Shown piece after piece: positions 47,852 to 57,491 of a stretch of DNA of 64,000 nt. Within the stretch, counting starts at the first letter, position 1. The number at the start of each line of letters is the position of its first letter. Where the stretch lies: NCBI GenBank assembly GCA_024758765.1, contig CP101406.1, positions 124,001 to 188,000 on the forward strand, given 5' to 3'. The notes beneath the pieces were generated by a model. The model was not told the origin of the DNA. It did no database searches and saw nothing but the letters and a program-made list of their open reading frames with translations. The DNA comes from Mycobacterium sp. SVM_VP21. GTDB lineage: Bacteria; Actinomycetota; Actinomycetes; Mycobacteriales; Mycobacteriaceae. The position numbers and the translations under genes were made by a program.

Positions 47852-49378
47852 TCAGCCGAACAGGCCCGCGAATTCCGCCTGAATCTGGGACGTCGCATGC
47901 ATGATTCCGATCAACTCGAAGCCCGCCGCCAGCGACCCCAGCCCATTGGCCGCGGCCAATGGAAGACCGATCGCATCGACGAGATCCCCCTGGGAGAGCT
48001 GGGAGAAGAAGACCTGGGCCATGGCGGCCGGCAGCGTGGTAGTCAGTGCATTGAGGATGTCGCCGGTCACCATCGACAGCCCGTTGATCGCGGAGACCGA
48101 GCCGCTGAATGCGTTGGCGATGTCGACGAGGCTGGGCATCGTGAACGCGGCACTGTCCGCGCCCGCGTCGGGCCCGTCGGCAACGGCTGACGACAGCGAA
48201 CCCAAGTCGTGAACGAAATCCTGCCAGCCCTGTTGCGCCCCGTTGACCAGGGCGGTCAGGACATCCATGGGGTTGACGTCCGGGAACAACCCCATCGTGG
48301 TGGGCACATTGGCCGGCCCCGCGTCCCAGCCGTGCTCGATCTGGCCGTAGCCCAGGTTGACCAGCACCCGCAGGGCCGGCTGCACCAGGTCGGCGATCGC
48401 GTTCCCAAACGGGCTGCCCCGGAACGGCTCCAGTAGGGGAAGGTTCTCGGTGGGGATCATCCAGTAGTTGGTCGCCGTACTTGGCGTCACGCCGTCGGGC
48501 AGCCCACCGACATAGTCCACCGAGCCTGGCAGCAGAATCGCGTTGGCAAGCTGGCCGTCGGGCGTCATCGGCAGCATCGGGTACTGGTTGTGGGTGTAGA
48601 GGATCCCAGCCACCGCATTGAGGTTGGAAAGCAGATTCAGCGAGTAGCGCGGAAAGTCGGCAAACCCGTCGTACTCCAGCGTGTAATTGTTGGTCGCCCA
48701 GGGTCCGTCCGGAGTTGCGCCGTTGAGGGTCAAACCCAGTGAGGCAATGGGCACCGATCCACCGAACTCGGGCAGATTGAAGATCTGCATCAGCCCGCCG
48801 TTGGGGGTGTTGGGGTTGCCCAGCAACGTGAACGACAGCTGATCTGGGTCGGGCCGTTGATCAGCGGGCAACGCGAGATACTGCCTCATCAGCAGCGTGT
48901 CGATCGAAGCGCTTTGCGAGTAGCCGTAGAGGTTGACCGCGTGCCCCAAGTCGAACTGCTTGTCGACGGCCAGCTGCAGCATCGTCAGTCCCTGCGACAT
49001 CGAAACGTCCAGCGGCAAAGTCTTGACACCGGTAAACGGCTGCAGTCCCTCCGGGGTGAACAGGGCCTGCGGGGTGAACCCGGGATTCAATGGCTGAATG
49101 AAGCGCTGGTTGACCGCGTCGATGTAGTCCTGGTGCGGTATCGGAATGCCGCTGCCGCCGAACACGATCGAGCACCCGACTACGCCCACCTCCATGCAGG
49201 CATACGGGTCACCCGGCGGCCCCCCGAACGGAAAAGTGGGCAACGCCGTCGGTGATACCGCCAACGCCGTGGTCACCGCGGGCACCGCTGACGCCTGCGT
49301 CGCCGGCACGACCAATGCTGCCGCGGTGACTGCTGACAGCAGCCCTGAACCCATCCGCCAGGCGTTATTGTGTTTCAT
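47852..49378 (-). CDS. secreted PE-PPE domain hydrolase
   Basis: Second PE-PPE-domain protein, 508 aa, again with a Sec signal peptide (to about AVPA, residues 30-35) and no PE or PPE module. The domain begins at FGGSGIPIPHQDYIDAVNQR; the serine elbow is LYGYSQSASIDT near residue 150, and NLGYGQIEHGW near 344 matches the 32276 paralogue. The tail after residue 370 is helical and hydrophobic. It converges on the glycoside hydrolase gene with 13 bp between stops. Likely an envelope esterase or acyltransferase. Confidence 0.88.
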   Translation of the reverse strand: MKHNNAWRMGSGLLSAVTAAALVVPATQASAVPAVTTALAVSPTALPTFPFGGPPGDPYACMEVGVVGCSIVFGGSGIPIPHQDYIDAVNQRFIQPLNPGFTPQALFTPEGLQPFTGVKTLPLDVSMSQGLTMLQLAVDKQFDLGHAVNLYGYSQSASIDTLLMRQYLALPADQRPDPDQLSFTLLGNPNTPNGGLMQIFNLPEFGGSVPIASLGLTLNGATPDGPWATNNYTLEYDGFADFPRYSLNLLSNLNAVAGILYTHNQYPMLPMTPDGQLANAILLPGSVDYVGGLPDGVTPSTATNYWMIPTENLPLLEPFRGSPFGNAIADLVQPALRVLVNLGYGQIEHGWDAGPANVPTTMGLFPDVNPMDVLTALVNGAQQGWQDFVHDLGSLSSAVADGPDAGADSAAFTMPSLVDIANAFSGSVSAINGLSMVTGDILNALTTTLPAAMAQVFFSQLSQGDLVDAIGLPLAAANGLGSLAAGFELIGIMHATSQIQAEFAGLFG

Positions 49379-49399
49379 TCAGCTGTTTATACGGCATTT

Positions 49400-49419
49400 A
49401 TCAGGTTAACGCGCCTGAT
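49400..49419. promoter_or_regulatory. palindrome upstream of PE-PPE gene
   Basis: ATCAGG-n8-CCTGAT, perfect 6-bp arms, 22 bp upstream of the PE-PPE ATG and 17 bp after the tetR stop. It could be the site for that TetR, or the 3' hairpin of its transcript. Confidence 0.4.
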
Positions 49420-49435
49420 TCAAGAGGATCGCTGC

Positions 49436-50182
49436 TCAGGCAACCGGTCGACTGCGGACCGCCGACTGGATCGGCTGATCGGGGTCCATCACGATGCCGA
49501 GGTTCTGGGCGGTGCCCCCGACGACGCTGATCATGATGGTCGTCAGGTAGTCCACAAAGGTGTCGCGGGGCATACGCCGCGGGCTGTCCAACTCCGGCCC
49601 GAGCCACCAGTCGGTGGCCGAGGTCGCACTACCGAACGCCGCGAAAGCGGCCAGATCCAGCGCCCCGCGATTGAGATCCAGATCCTGCAGTTCGTTGTTG
49701 ATCATCTCGGCCATCGCCAGGGTGATGGTCCGGCCTTCGTTGAGTGCCCGCATCCTCGACTCGGACTGGGCGCGGGCCCGACCCTGGATGAAGAACCGCA
49801 GCACATTGGGGTGCTCGTCGACCAGGGCAACGTACTCTTCGACGCTGCGCTGGACGATGTCGCGCAGCGAGTTGGTGGCGACATCGATGGAGGCGAAGAT
49901 CGCCGTCCACAGGTCGTCACGCAGTCGAGCCCCGACCGCCTCGAACAGGTCGTCCTTGTCGGCAAAATGCCGGTAGATCTTGGGCTTGGCGGTGCCGGCT
50001 TCCTCGGCGATCTCGCGCACGCTCACTTCAGGGCCGAGCCGGTCGATGGACCGGAATGCGGCGTCGACGATTTCGCGGCGGACCTTCTTGCGGTGCTCGC
50101 GCCAGCGTTCGCTGCGCGCGTCGACCTTCTGCCCACCGTTTTCGGCCGGCTTGGGTCTCGTCGTTCCGCGCACGTCAAGCAC
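49436..50182 (-). CDS. TetR-family regulator (Rv3050c-like)
   Basis: TetR of 248 aa, in the position of Rv3050c. The HTH sits unusually far in, around residues 35-75: RREIVDAAFRSIDRLGPEVS then VREIAEEAGTAKPKIYRHFA; a charged leader (GTTRPKPAENGGQKVDARSE) precedes it. The large C-terminal half suits a lipid-like ligand. Start is GTG 50182. Divergent from the reductase gene with 57 bp between, and followed on the same strand by the PE-PPE gene. Confidence 0.9.
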   Translation of the reverse strand: MLDVRGTTRPKPAENGGQKVDARSERWREHRKKVRREIVDAAFRSIDRLGPEVSVREIAEEAGTAKPKIYRHFADKDDLFEAVGARLRDDLWTAIFASIDVATNSLRDIVQRSVEEYVALVDEHPNVLRFFIQGRARAQSESRMRALNEGRTITLAMAEMINNELQDLDLNRGALDLAAFAAFGSATSATDWWLGPELDSPRRMPRDTFVDYLTTIMISVVGGTAQNLGIVMDPDQPIQSAVRSRPVA

Positions 50183-50239
50183 CTTACAGCGTTGCCGTCG
50201 CTGACCTGGGCAGACCGGCCGTCGGCTAACATCGCGGCT

Positions 50240-51421
50240 GTGGTGCAGCGATTCGACCTTGCAGTTGTCGGCGGAGGTCCAGCAGGGTCAGCGGCCGCCT
50301 GGCAAGCCAGGCAGGCCGGCGCGAGCGTCGTGGTCTTGGACAAGGCGGAGTTCCCGCGGGACAAGCCGTGCGGTGACGGACTGACCGCGCGCGCGGTCAG
50401 CTACCTGCAGAAAATGGGCCTGGCCGCGGAGGTGGACAAGTTCCACCGGGTCAACCGCGTGAAGGTGTTCAGCCCGAGCGAGTGGGAGCTGTCGTTTCCG
50501 CGCCGACCGGGCATGCCCGACCACGGCTACGTCGCACGCCGCCCGGAACTGGACACGTTGCTGCTCAAGCACGCCGAATCGGCCGGCGCAGAAATCCGCC
50601 AGTCCGCCGAAGCCGCCGGCCCGGTGCTCGACGACACCGGCCGGGTAACCGGGGTGCTGCTCAAGGGTGGTGAGAAGGTGCTGGCGGATGCGGTGATCGC
50701 CGCCGACGGCGCCTACTCGCCGATCAAGCGGGCGCTGAAGCTCGACTCGGACTACAACGGCTACTCCGCGATCGCGATCCGCGCCGAAATGCCTGCCGTC
50801 CGACCGGATGTCGACTCCCTCGACATCTATATGAAGTTGGTCTTTCAGGGCGACCAGCTGCCCGGCTACGGGTGGGTGTTCCCGCTGGGCGACGGCCGGG
50901 TCAACGTCGGCTTGGGCTACGTCAACAGCTACAAGAATTGGCAGGCCATCAACGCGACGCACTTTCTCGGCGATTTTCTCGAGACGTTGCCCCGAGAGTG
51001 GGAACTGCCGTCGATCACCGAACTCAAGCAGTCCAAGACCGTGCGCGCCTGGCGCCTGCCGATGGGTTTCACCGCGTGGCCGCCGTGGCGACCCGGGGTG
51101 CTGTTCGCCGGGGACTCCTTGGGGGCGGGCCGGCCGACCTCGGGAGCCGGGATCTCCAAGGCGTTGGAGTCCGGACTGGCCGCCGGCGAGTGCGCCGTAG
51201 CGGCACTGACCAATGGCGGGCCCGACGATTTCACCAACTACGCGCAGCGGATGGAAGAGGCCTGGGGCCGGGAGTACAAGCGCGGCCGGTTCTTTCACAA
51301 GCTGGCCGGTAAGCCGGCGCTGGCCAACGCCGGACTCAAGCTGCTCGACAATGCGCGATTCCGCGACCTAATGCTGGCCCGGCTGTACAAGGGACAAGAG
51401 GGGCCGGCGCACACCCACTGA
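50240..51421 (+). CDS. geranylgeranyl reductase family flavoprotein
   Basis: FAD-dependent oxidoreductase of 393 aa. N-terminal loop DLAVVGGGPAGSAAAWQAR, the GGR-family motif FPRDKPCGDGLTARAV (about residues 40-55) and the FAD segment LFAGDSLGAGRPTSGAGISK. The family reduces isoprenoid double bonds; the mycobacterial member MenJ saturates one bond of the menaquinone side chain. This could be MenJ or a paralogue acting on another polyprenyl. The start is GTG 50240; the frame is open for 290 codons upstream, but that part is antisense to tetR. A TAACAT just upstream may be the -10. Confidence 0.9.
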   Translation: MVQRFDLAVVGGGPAGSAAAWQARQAGASVVVLDKAEFPRDKPCGDGLTARAVSYLQKMGLAAEVDKFHRVNRVKVFSPSEWELSFPRRPGMPDHGYVARRPELDTLLLKHAESAGAEIRQSAEAAGPVLDDTGRVTGVLLKGGEKVLADAVIAADGAYSPIKRALKLDSDYNGYSAIAIRAEMPAVRPDVDSLDIYMKLVFQGDQLPGYGWVFPLGDGRVNVGLGYVNSYKNWQAINATHFLGDFLETLPREWELPSITELKQSKTVRAWRLPMGFTAWPPWRPGVLFAGDSLGAGRPTSGAGISKALESGLAAGECAVAALTNGGPDDFTNYAQRMEEAWGREYKRGRFFHKLAGKPALANAGLKLLDNARFRDLMLARLYKGQEGPAHTH

Positions 51422-51731
51422 GACCGCCTCGCTCCCCCGCGGTCGCTCGAGCCTGCCAAAAGGTCGCCAAAAGGTCTAAGTGGGACCGTTTCGAATGCGG
51501 CATCACCGGCGATATCCCCTTGCCGACGCGAAGCTTGGCGCGCACCGGATGGCCGTCCGTAGATCCTTTGATCCGCCAAATCCAGAGCTGCGTCAGCGCT
51601 ACTGGGCCGCCACGAGAGCGGATCGACACATGTTGTGGCACTGCGCCGCGCCCGTCAAAGCCACCCATCATCGCAAGGCGACAGAGTGCCCCTCCTTCTG
51701 CGCCGCATGAATTGCGGCGTCCCGTAATTAT
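51422..51731. other. gene-poor stretch with tandem 11-bp repeat
   Basis: About 310 bp after the reductase gene without a convincing gene. It contains GCCAAAAGGTC twice in tandem (51455-51465 and 51466-51476). Short open frames on both strands pass through it but have no family features, signal peptide or ribosome site I can support. It might hold a small RNA or decayed sequence. Confidence 0.4.
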
Positions 51732-51761
51732 TTGTTCGGCAAACCGAAATCCAGCTACCGT
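51732..51761 (+). promoter_or_regulatory. sod-nrdF promoter with palindrome
   Basis: TTGTTC (51732-51737) and TACCGT (51756-51761), 18-bp spacing, fit a mycobacterial sigma-A-type promoter. The palindrome TTCGG-caaa-CCGAA (51735-51748) overlaps the -35 element, a repressor-like position. The short symmetric arms recall operators of DtxR/MntR-type metalloregulators, an inference from shape only. Confidence 0.5.
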
Positions 51762-51801
51762 ATGAGGCGCAACAACCCAGCCGTCTGAGGAGGACGCCGC
51801 G

Positions 51802-52428
51802 ATGCCCGTGTACCAACTTCCTGATCTGAGCTATGACTACGGCGATCTCGAACCCGCGATCAGCGGCGAGATCATGGCGCTGCACCACGGCGCGCACCAC
51901 GCCGCGTACGTCAAGGGCGCGAACGCCACGTGGGAACGACTGGGCGAGATGCGTCAGGCCCGCGACTTCGCGCCACTACCCGGACTCGAACGCACTCTGG
52001 CCTTCCACCTGGCCGGCCACAGTTTGCATTCGATTTTCTGGACCAACCTGTCCCCCGACGGTGGAGACCGGCCTGGCGGGGAACTCGCCGCCGCTATCGA
52101 TGAGTCCTTCGGCGATTTCGATACCTTCCAAGCGGAGCTGACGGCGGCCACCGCCAGCGTGCAGGGTTCAGGTTGGGGTGCGCTGGCCTGGGATCCGCTC
52201 GGGGCACGTCTGGTGATCAACCAGATCCACGACCACCACATCACGGTGGTCCCCACCAGCACACCGCTGCTGGTGTTCGACGCCTGGGAGCATGCGTTTT
52301 ACCTCCAGTACCGCAACGTCAAGACCGACTACATCGACCGGTTGTGGTCGTTGATCAACTGGGCTGACGTGACCGAGCGGTTCGAGGCCGCCCGCGCCGC
52401 GACGCTGTTCACCGTCGACGAAGGCTAG
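51802..52428 (+). CDS. Fe/Mn superoxide dismutase
   Basis: Superoxide dismutase of 208 aa. Metal ligands align as His28, His76, Asp160 and His164 (LVFDAWEHAFYLQY), with GSGWGALAWDP and HHGAHHAAYVKGAN typical of the family. Position 145 is His, which in mycobacterial SODs I associate with iron enzymes, but metal cannot be fixed from this alone. No signal peptide. It has several departures from the strongly conserved mycobacterial SodA (QIHDHHITVV after LVIN), so it is probably a second SOD. A GAGGAGGA site precedes the ATG. The nrdF gene starts 3 bp after its stop. Confidence 0.93.
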   Translation: MPVYQLPDLSYDYGDLEPAISGEIMALHHGAHHAAYVKGANATWERLGEMRQARDFAPLPGLERTLAFHLAGHSLHSIFWTNLSPDGGDRPGGELAAAIDESFGDFDTFQAELTAATASVQGSGWGALAWDPLGARLVINQIHDHHITVVPTSTPLLVFDAWEHAFYLQYRNVKTDYIDRLWSLINWADVTERFEAARAATLFTVDEG

Positions 52429-53391
<963 letters not shown>

Positions 53392-53425
53392 AGTCCCCCA
53401 ACGCACCAAGTGCCGCCGGCAGCCG

Positions 53426-53441
53426 GGCGCCAGTGGGCGCC
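53426..53441. terminator. hairpin between nrdF and LysR-like gene
   Basis: GGCGCC-agtg-GGCGCC, a 6-bp perfect stem, lies between convergent stops (53391 and 53442) and may terminate both transcripts. Short stem, no U-run. Confidence 0.4.
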
Positions 53442-54155
53442 TCAGCGTCGACCGCGGCCCGCCCCACCTGGCTTGCGGGCGACCTTGCCCGCAGCCGCTC
53501 GGGCGGCCTGCTTGGCAAGGGTCTTCTCCCGTGCGCTGCGTTTCGGTGCCGGCTGGGACTGGCCCCGCGAGGAACCGGGTTTGCGACCGCGCACAATGCC
53601 AACGAACTCTTCAACCAACGCCGTCTGCGGTCCTTCGGCGAAGGCGAGCGACACCGGGCAGGTGGGCGCATCGCGGATCGGGCGGTAGGCCAAGTCCTTG
53701 CGGTGATACAGCCGCGCCAGCGACTGCGGAACGATCAGCGCACCCAGCCCGGCGGCGACGAGTTCTATTGCATCCTTGGTGGTTTCAGGGCGATGGTCAA
53801 TCGGCTTGCCGGGCGCATCCGCCCAAGCAACGACGTCGTCGAGTGGGAGCAGCAGCGGCTCGTCGCCGAGATCCGCCGAGGTGATCTCGTCGACGGCATT
53901 GAAGACGTGGTCTTTGGGTACCACGGCCACCGTCGTCTCCTCGTAGAGCGGAATGACCGCTAACCCTGCGGTGTCGGCCATCGGCCGCAGCAGCGCGACA
54001 TCGACGGTGCCTGCTCGCACCGCGGCGGCTGCGTCTGCGGCCTCAACGGTGTGCAGCAGCAACGGAACGTCTGGATGCCGCTGTCCCCAGACTCGTGCCC
54101 ACTTCGCGGGCGTCCCGCCGGGGACGTACCCGAGGGACAGGGAAGGCGGGTTCAC
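53442..54155 (-). CDS. LysR-type substrate-binding domain, no HTH
   Basis: Protein of 237 aa built from a LysR-type effector-binding fold alone: LSLGYVPGGT at the start, VDVALLRPM, ETTVAVVPKDHVF and LVAAGLGALIVPQSLARLYH. The N-terminal winged helix of LysR regulators is absent; the start at GTG 54155 is close to the divergent gene, leaving no room for one. The last 40 residues are Lys/Arg/Ala-rich (KPGSSRGQSQPAPKRSAREK), as if binding nucleic acid non-specifically. It is divergent from a DUF5997 gene, a pairing I believe is frequent in actinobacteria. Role unknown. Confidence 0.82.
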   Translation of the reverse strand: MNPPSLSLGYVPGGTPAKWARVWGQRHPDVPLLLHTVEAADAAAAVRAGTVDVALLRPMADTAGLAVIPLYEETTVAVVPKDHVFNAVDEITSADLGDEPLLLPLDDVVAWADAPGKPIDHRPETTKDAIELVAAGLGALIVPQSLARLYHRKDLAYRPIRDAPTCPVSLAFAEGPQTALVEEFVGIVRGRKPGSSRGQSQPAPKRSAREKTLAKQAARAAAGKVARKPGGAGRGRR

Positions 54156-54183
54156 CGCATCAGGTTACCGATAGGCTGACGCC

Positions 54184-54570
54184 ATGAGCAGGCCGAACGC
54201 ACAGTCCATGAAACCCGCCACGGCCGCCAAGAAGCTGGACGTGTATCTGCCCGCGACGCCCGCGGAGTTCCAGGAGAACTCGATCACCCGCAGCGAGCTC
54301 GCCGCCTTGCAGGCCGAACCGCCCCAGTGGCTCAAGGACCTGCGCAAGAACGGGCCGCACCCGAAGAACCTGGTGGCAGCCAAGCTGGGCATCTCGATCT
54401 CCGGCCTCACCCGCAGCGGTGTGGACAATGCGCTGACTACCGAACAGATCGGTCAGCTCCTCGAGGAGAAGCCGGACTGGCTGATCGCCGAACGCGAGAG
54501 CTACCAGTCGATGCTGCGCGAGCAGCGGCGCATCAAGGCGCTACATGCCGAGCAGGCCGGCAAGGACTGA
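54184..54570 (+). CDS. DUF5997 family protein
   Basis: Conserved actinobacterial protein of 128 aa. It opens with a Lys-rich MSRPNAQSMKPATAAKKLDV, then YLPATPAEFQENSITRSELA and GPHPKNLVAAKLGISISGLT, the last resembling an HTH-like recognition segment, and ends in a charged helix. Divergent from the LysR-type sensor domain gene with 28 bp between starts. A possible idea is that the two encode the DNA-binding and sensor halves of a split regulator; untested. Confidence 0.8.
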   Translation: MSRPNAQSMKPATAAKKLDVYLPATPAEFQENSITRSELAALQAEPPQWLKDLRKNGPHPKNLVAAKLGISISGLTRSGVDNALTTEQIGQLLEEKPDWLIAERESYQSMLREQRRIKALHAEQAGKD

Positions 54571-54604
54571 TCCAAGAAGCCCCCGAGTTTCCCGCTGGCC
54601 AGAA

Positions 54605-54931
54605 TCAGCACTTACGCGCCGTCAGCAACAGATACTCCCACTCCATCGAACCGCGCCGCAAAGCGCGATCCGCCAGCACCGCGATGTCAACGTCAAGTGC
54701 GGCCACGCGATCGGGGTCCTCGGCGATCCCCCGGTAGGCCGCGATAGTCGGCCCGTAGTTCGCCTTGAAATACTCGCGAAACGCGACACCGTCGGCGAAG
54801 GCAGAGACCGTCAACTCGCGACGTTCGGTCGCAACATCGGTCGCCGATTCGCCCAGCAAGGCATGCACGTAGGGCTCGCTGCCCCACAGCGGTGGAGCGG
54901 ACACTCGCACCACCGATGTGCGTCGAGCCAT
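54605..54931 (-). pseudogene. methyltransferase C-terminal remnant
   Basis: About 108 codons encode the C-terminal part of a UbiE-like SAM methyltransferase: APPLWGSEPYVHALLGESA, a FREYFKANYGPT segment and the ending MEWEYLLLTARK. The SAM-binding half is missing; further upstream the frame runs through unrelated sequence antisense to or overlapping a VOC fragment. I read it as a 5'-deleted gene. Confidence 0.7.
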
Positions 54932-54990
54932 CCCGACCTGGCTCGGGCAGGCCAGAGCGGCCTCGGTCCCCCGGCCGGACTGACTGTCGC

Positions 54991-55158
54991 TCAGGGCAGG
55001 TTGAGCTGCCAGGACACCCCGAATCGGTCGTTGACCCAGGCCAACGCGGTGGAGAAGCCGTAATCGCCGAGCGGCATCAGGAACGGTCTGATCCGGAAGC
55101 TGACCACCGTTGAAATCTCGTACGTCTTCGGAATGATGCGAACAAACGATGGTGTGCA
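54991..55158 (-). pseudogene. VOC/PhnB-like protein C-terminal remnant
   Basis: A 55-codon stretch open from the stop at 55159 and ending in TGA encodes PLGDYGFSTALAWVNDRFGV then SWQLNLP, the C-terminal strands of a PhnB-type vicinal-oxygen-chelate (glyoxalase-fold) protein. The first two thirds of the domain and any start codon are missing. It lies between two other fragments on the same strand. Confidence 0.65.
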
Positions 55159-55172
55159 TCAGGCCAGGCGGC

Positions 55173-55961
55173 TCAGGAAGGCTCGCCGACGATTTTCAGT
55201 AGTTCTGCGGCAACAGCTTTCATCCCGTCTGCGGTCGGGTGAAACGAACTCGCAATTCGACAGCTGGGTTGCAGTGGCTGGATCCAGGGGAACGGGCTAC
55301 CGAGTTCATGTCCACGGCCGATTCGGGATGCTTGTACGAGATCGGCCCCAGTTTCGTCGGCGACATCGGTGAACACGCACGACAGTTGATCGTGAATAGC
55401 CGCTAGAGCATCGATGACGGCCCCGTCGAATGGGACATCCTTGAAGGGGGCGGTCGGGGCACCGACCATGGGTAGGTAATCGATGAGGATAACTCGCGCT
55501 TGCGTTGCGCGGGAACGCGTTTCGGTCACAATCCGCGCGAGCCCCGCGGCGGCCTGGTCTCGCTGCTGCGGGGTCGTCGTCGGAATGCCGGCCGGCTTCC
55601 AGCGCTGCAGCAGCCCGTACGTGTACTGGTCGAGGGTGAAGTGAACACCGAGCTTGACCGCAGAGCCCAGGTATTCCAGATCGTTGCCGGCGGCCGTTAT
55701 GAGCACCAGGTCGGCGTCGGCGGGCAGCGAGCGAATCTGTGGCGGGAACTTCACCAGGCCCACGCGCTGCGGGACATCCAGGACGGTTGACGTCGTTGCT
55801 CCCGAAACAGTCAGATCGGTGAGTTCGGCGCCGAGGGCACGCGCCAACACGTGAGCGTAGTTGTTGCCTGAACGCATCGCGGGGCGGTTGACGACGGGCG
55901 TGATGCCGGGGCCGGCGGCATAGGAACTGCCCAGCGCAGCGATCCTGCGATAGGTGGTCAT
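55173..55961 (-). CDS. SGNH/GDSL hydrolase
   Basis: SGNH-family esterase of 262 aa. Block I is IAALGSSYAAGPG (Ser nucleophile in GSS), block III ITAAGNDLEYLG (Asn) and block V SSFHPTADGM (His). No clear signal peptide from the ATG at 55961, although an in-frame GTG/TTG region exists upstream to 56030. The fold covers lipases and deacetylases, including enzymes that trim acyl groups from sugars. Flanked on both sides by gene remnants. Confidence 0.88.
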   Translation of the reverse strand: MTTYRRIAALGSSYAAGPGITPVVNRPAMRSGNNYAHVLARALGAELTDLTVSGATTSTVLDVPQRVGLVKFPPQIRSLPADADLVLITAAGNDLEYLGSAVKLGVHFTLDQYTYGLLQRWKPAGIPTTTPQQRDQAAAGLARIVTETRSRATQARVILIDYLPMVGAPTAPFKDVPFDGAVIDALAAIHDQLSCVFTDVADETGADLVQASRIGRGHELGSPFPWIQPLQPSCRIASSFHPTADGMKAVAAELLKIVGEPS

Positions 55962-56033
55962 CGACGTACCTCTATCAATCCAATGAGTTTTGGTTACCAG
56001 GGGTTTTCCTCCGATAGCGGGCTTACACAAGCG

Positions 56034-56372
56034 CTACCCCGTCCGCGCTCGGTGTGCCGCCGCCCTCAATCCCACATCGGCTATCGCAATCGTACGAGGC
56101 CCGGTAGCGTCGCTGAGCCGCGTCAACACGTGGCCGGGCGGCATTTCAATTGCGGACGTGGCGCCCAACTCCGGCAATATCTCGGCGATGGTCCACCACT
56201 GCACGGGCTGGGCCACCGATTCGGCCAGGTCGGTTCGTACCGCTTCGCTGGTGGTTACCCGCCGTCCCCGGGTGTTGGTCAGGTAGTCCGCCGACAACGG
56301 TCCCCAGCGTTCGCGTCCCGTGCCGGGTGGGTCGCGGGATGAGCACCATGCCCCTGTTACCCACGACCACAC
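56034..56372 (-). pseudogene. acyltransferase (MdcH/FabD-like) remnant
   Basis: The frame reads LSADYLTNTRGRRVTTSEAV, SVAQPVQWWTIAEILPELGA and AIEMPPGHVLTRLSD, the C-terminal part of a malonyl-CoA:ACP transferase of the malonate decarboxylase MdcH type. The catalytic GHSxG half is absent and upstream sequence is not family-like. It fills most of the 530 bp between the SGNH hydrolase and hchA genes; in the rest (56373-56493) I see nothing. Confidence 0.6.
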
Positions 56373-56493
56373 CGGACTCGACCGCGTGGAAGGAGGCCAC
56401 CCACATTCACGTCAGGAGAGCCTTGAAGAATAGCGGCACCCTCAAGGCGCACTACGTGATAATCGTGGGCTCCAACCAGCCCGGGCTGTTGGA

Positions 56494-57375
56494 TTACTTC
56501 GTCGCCTGAACGGCTTCGACCAATGCATCGGCGGCGAGCAGACCGAGACTGTTCGAGGCGAGCGGGCTATCACCGGTGAGCAGCATGCGGTCTTGGTGGG
56601 TCTGGCCGGTCATGGTGTCGTTGATGACGGTCAATCCCTGCTTGCCGAGCAGATCGGCGACAAGCCACCGCAAATGGCCAGGGAGATAGCCGATCTCGAT
56701 ATTCGGCCCTTGGTCGAGCGCGTCGGGAAAAACGCAGACCGAGTATCCGTTGAAGGGCGATTCTTTCTTGCCCAGCGAGGCGGCCAGCAACGCGGCCGGG
56801 CCATGACACAAGGTGATGATGAACTTGTCGTTCGATAAGGCCCAATCAAGGGTTTGGCCCACCGCAGGGCTCGAAGGGAGCCCGACCACGGCGGCGTGCC
56901 CACCGGGGATGAAGACGGCGATGTAGTCGGAATCAGGCCCGAGATCCTTCGCGACGACCTCGGAAAGATTCTTGGGGGCCTTGAGCTTTGGCTTCAGCGC
57001 CTCGTAAGTTGACAGGACAGCTTCGTCCTCGCGCGGCATCGCCCACAATTCCAGCTTGGCTGGGTAGCCGGAGATCGTCGCGGCGTCGACATCGAATCCC
57101 GCCGCCATCAGGTGGTGTAGGGGGAGCAACATCTCGACGGGATGATTTCCGGTAGAGAACATTCTCCCGTTCTCCAGCAAGACGTATCGCTCCTCGGCTG
57201 CGATCATAAGTACTTTCCATCTGCCCTCGGTGTAGGCGCCCTTGTGTCGCACTCCGCTGAAGTCGGTCTTCGTCGTGGTGTACTGACTCAGTGAATACGG
57301 GGAGGGAAAGAACGCGTTGTCTTCGGCAGCGTCGGGGGTGGGGTCTTTGCTCAGGCGATCTGCACTGTGTGACAT
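56494..57375 (-). CDS. hchA: Hsp31-type glyoxalase III / deglycase
   Basis: DJ-1/PfpI superfamily protein of 293 aa, close in length and motifs to E. coli HchA. The nucleophile Cys is in [14 protein letters not shown] with the acidic partner in [10 protein letters not shown], and the metal-site-like [12 protein letters not shown] is present near residue 85. It converts methylglyoxal to lactate and has been reported to repair glycated proteins. I chose the ATG at 57375; an upstream open frame has no similarity. It lies downstream of an aldehyde dehydrogenase gene on the same strand, giving an aldehyde-detoxification pair. Confidence 0.92.
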   Translation of the reverse strand: MSHSADRLSKDPTPDAAEDNAFFPSPYSLSQYTTTKTDFSGVRHKGAYTEGRWKVLMIAAEERYVLLENGRMFSTGNHPVEMLLPLHHLMAAGFDVDAATISGYPAKLELWAMPREDEAVLSTYEALKPKLKAPKNLSEVVAKDLGPDSDYIAVFIPGGHAAVVGLPSSPAVGQTLDWALSNDKFIITLCHGPAALLAASLGKKESPFNGYSVCVFPDALDQGPNIEIGYLPGHLRWLVADLLGKQGLTVINDTMTGQTHQDRMLLTGDSPLASNSLGLLAADALVEAVQATK

Positions 57376-57491
57376 TGAGCGACCTACTTTCAGGTTGTGT
57401 GGAGGTTTGCTAATTTTCGGAGGAGGGCGCGCCAGCTCGCAGAGCGGGCGGTTGCCGATTCGCGTCGGACTCGACGGCAAATGTCTGCTTG

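Noticed and set aside
49370..50239. N-terminal extension of the geranylgeranyl-reductase-like protein
   Set aside because: The extra 290 codons are antisense to tetR and the Rossmann loop begins immediately after GTG 50240.
51480..51710. Short open frames (about 76-111 codons) before the sod gene
   Set aside because: Open on both strands at once, no ribosome site, signal peptide or family motif; kept only as an unexplained stretch.
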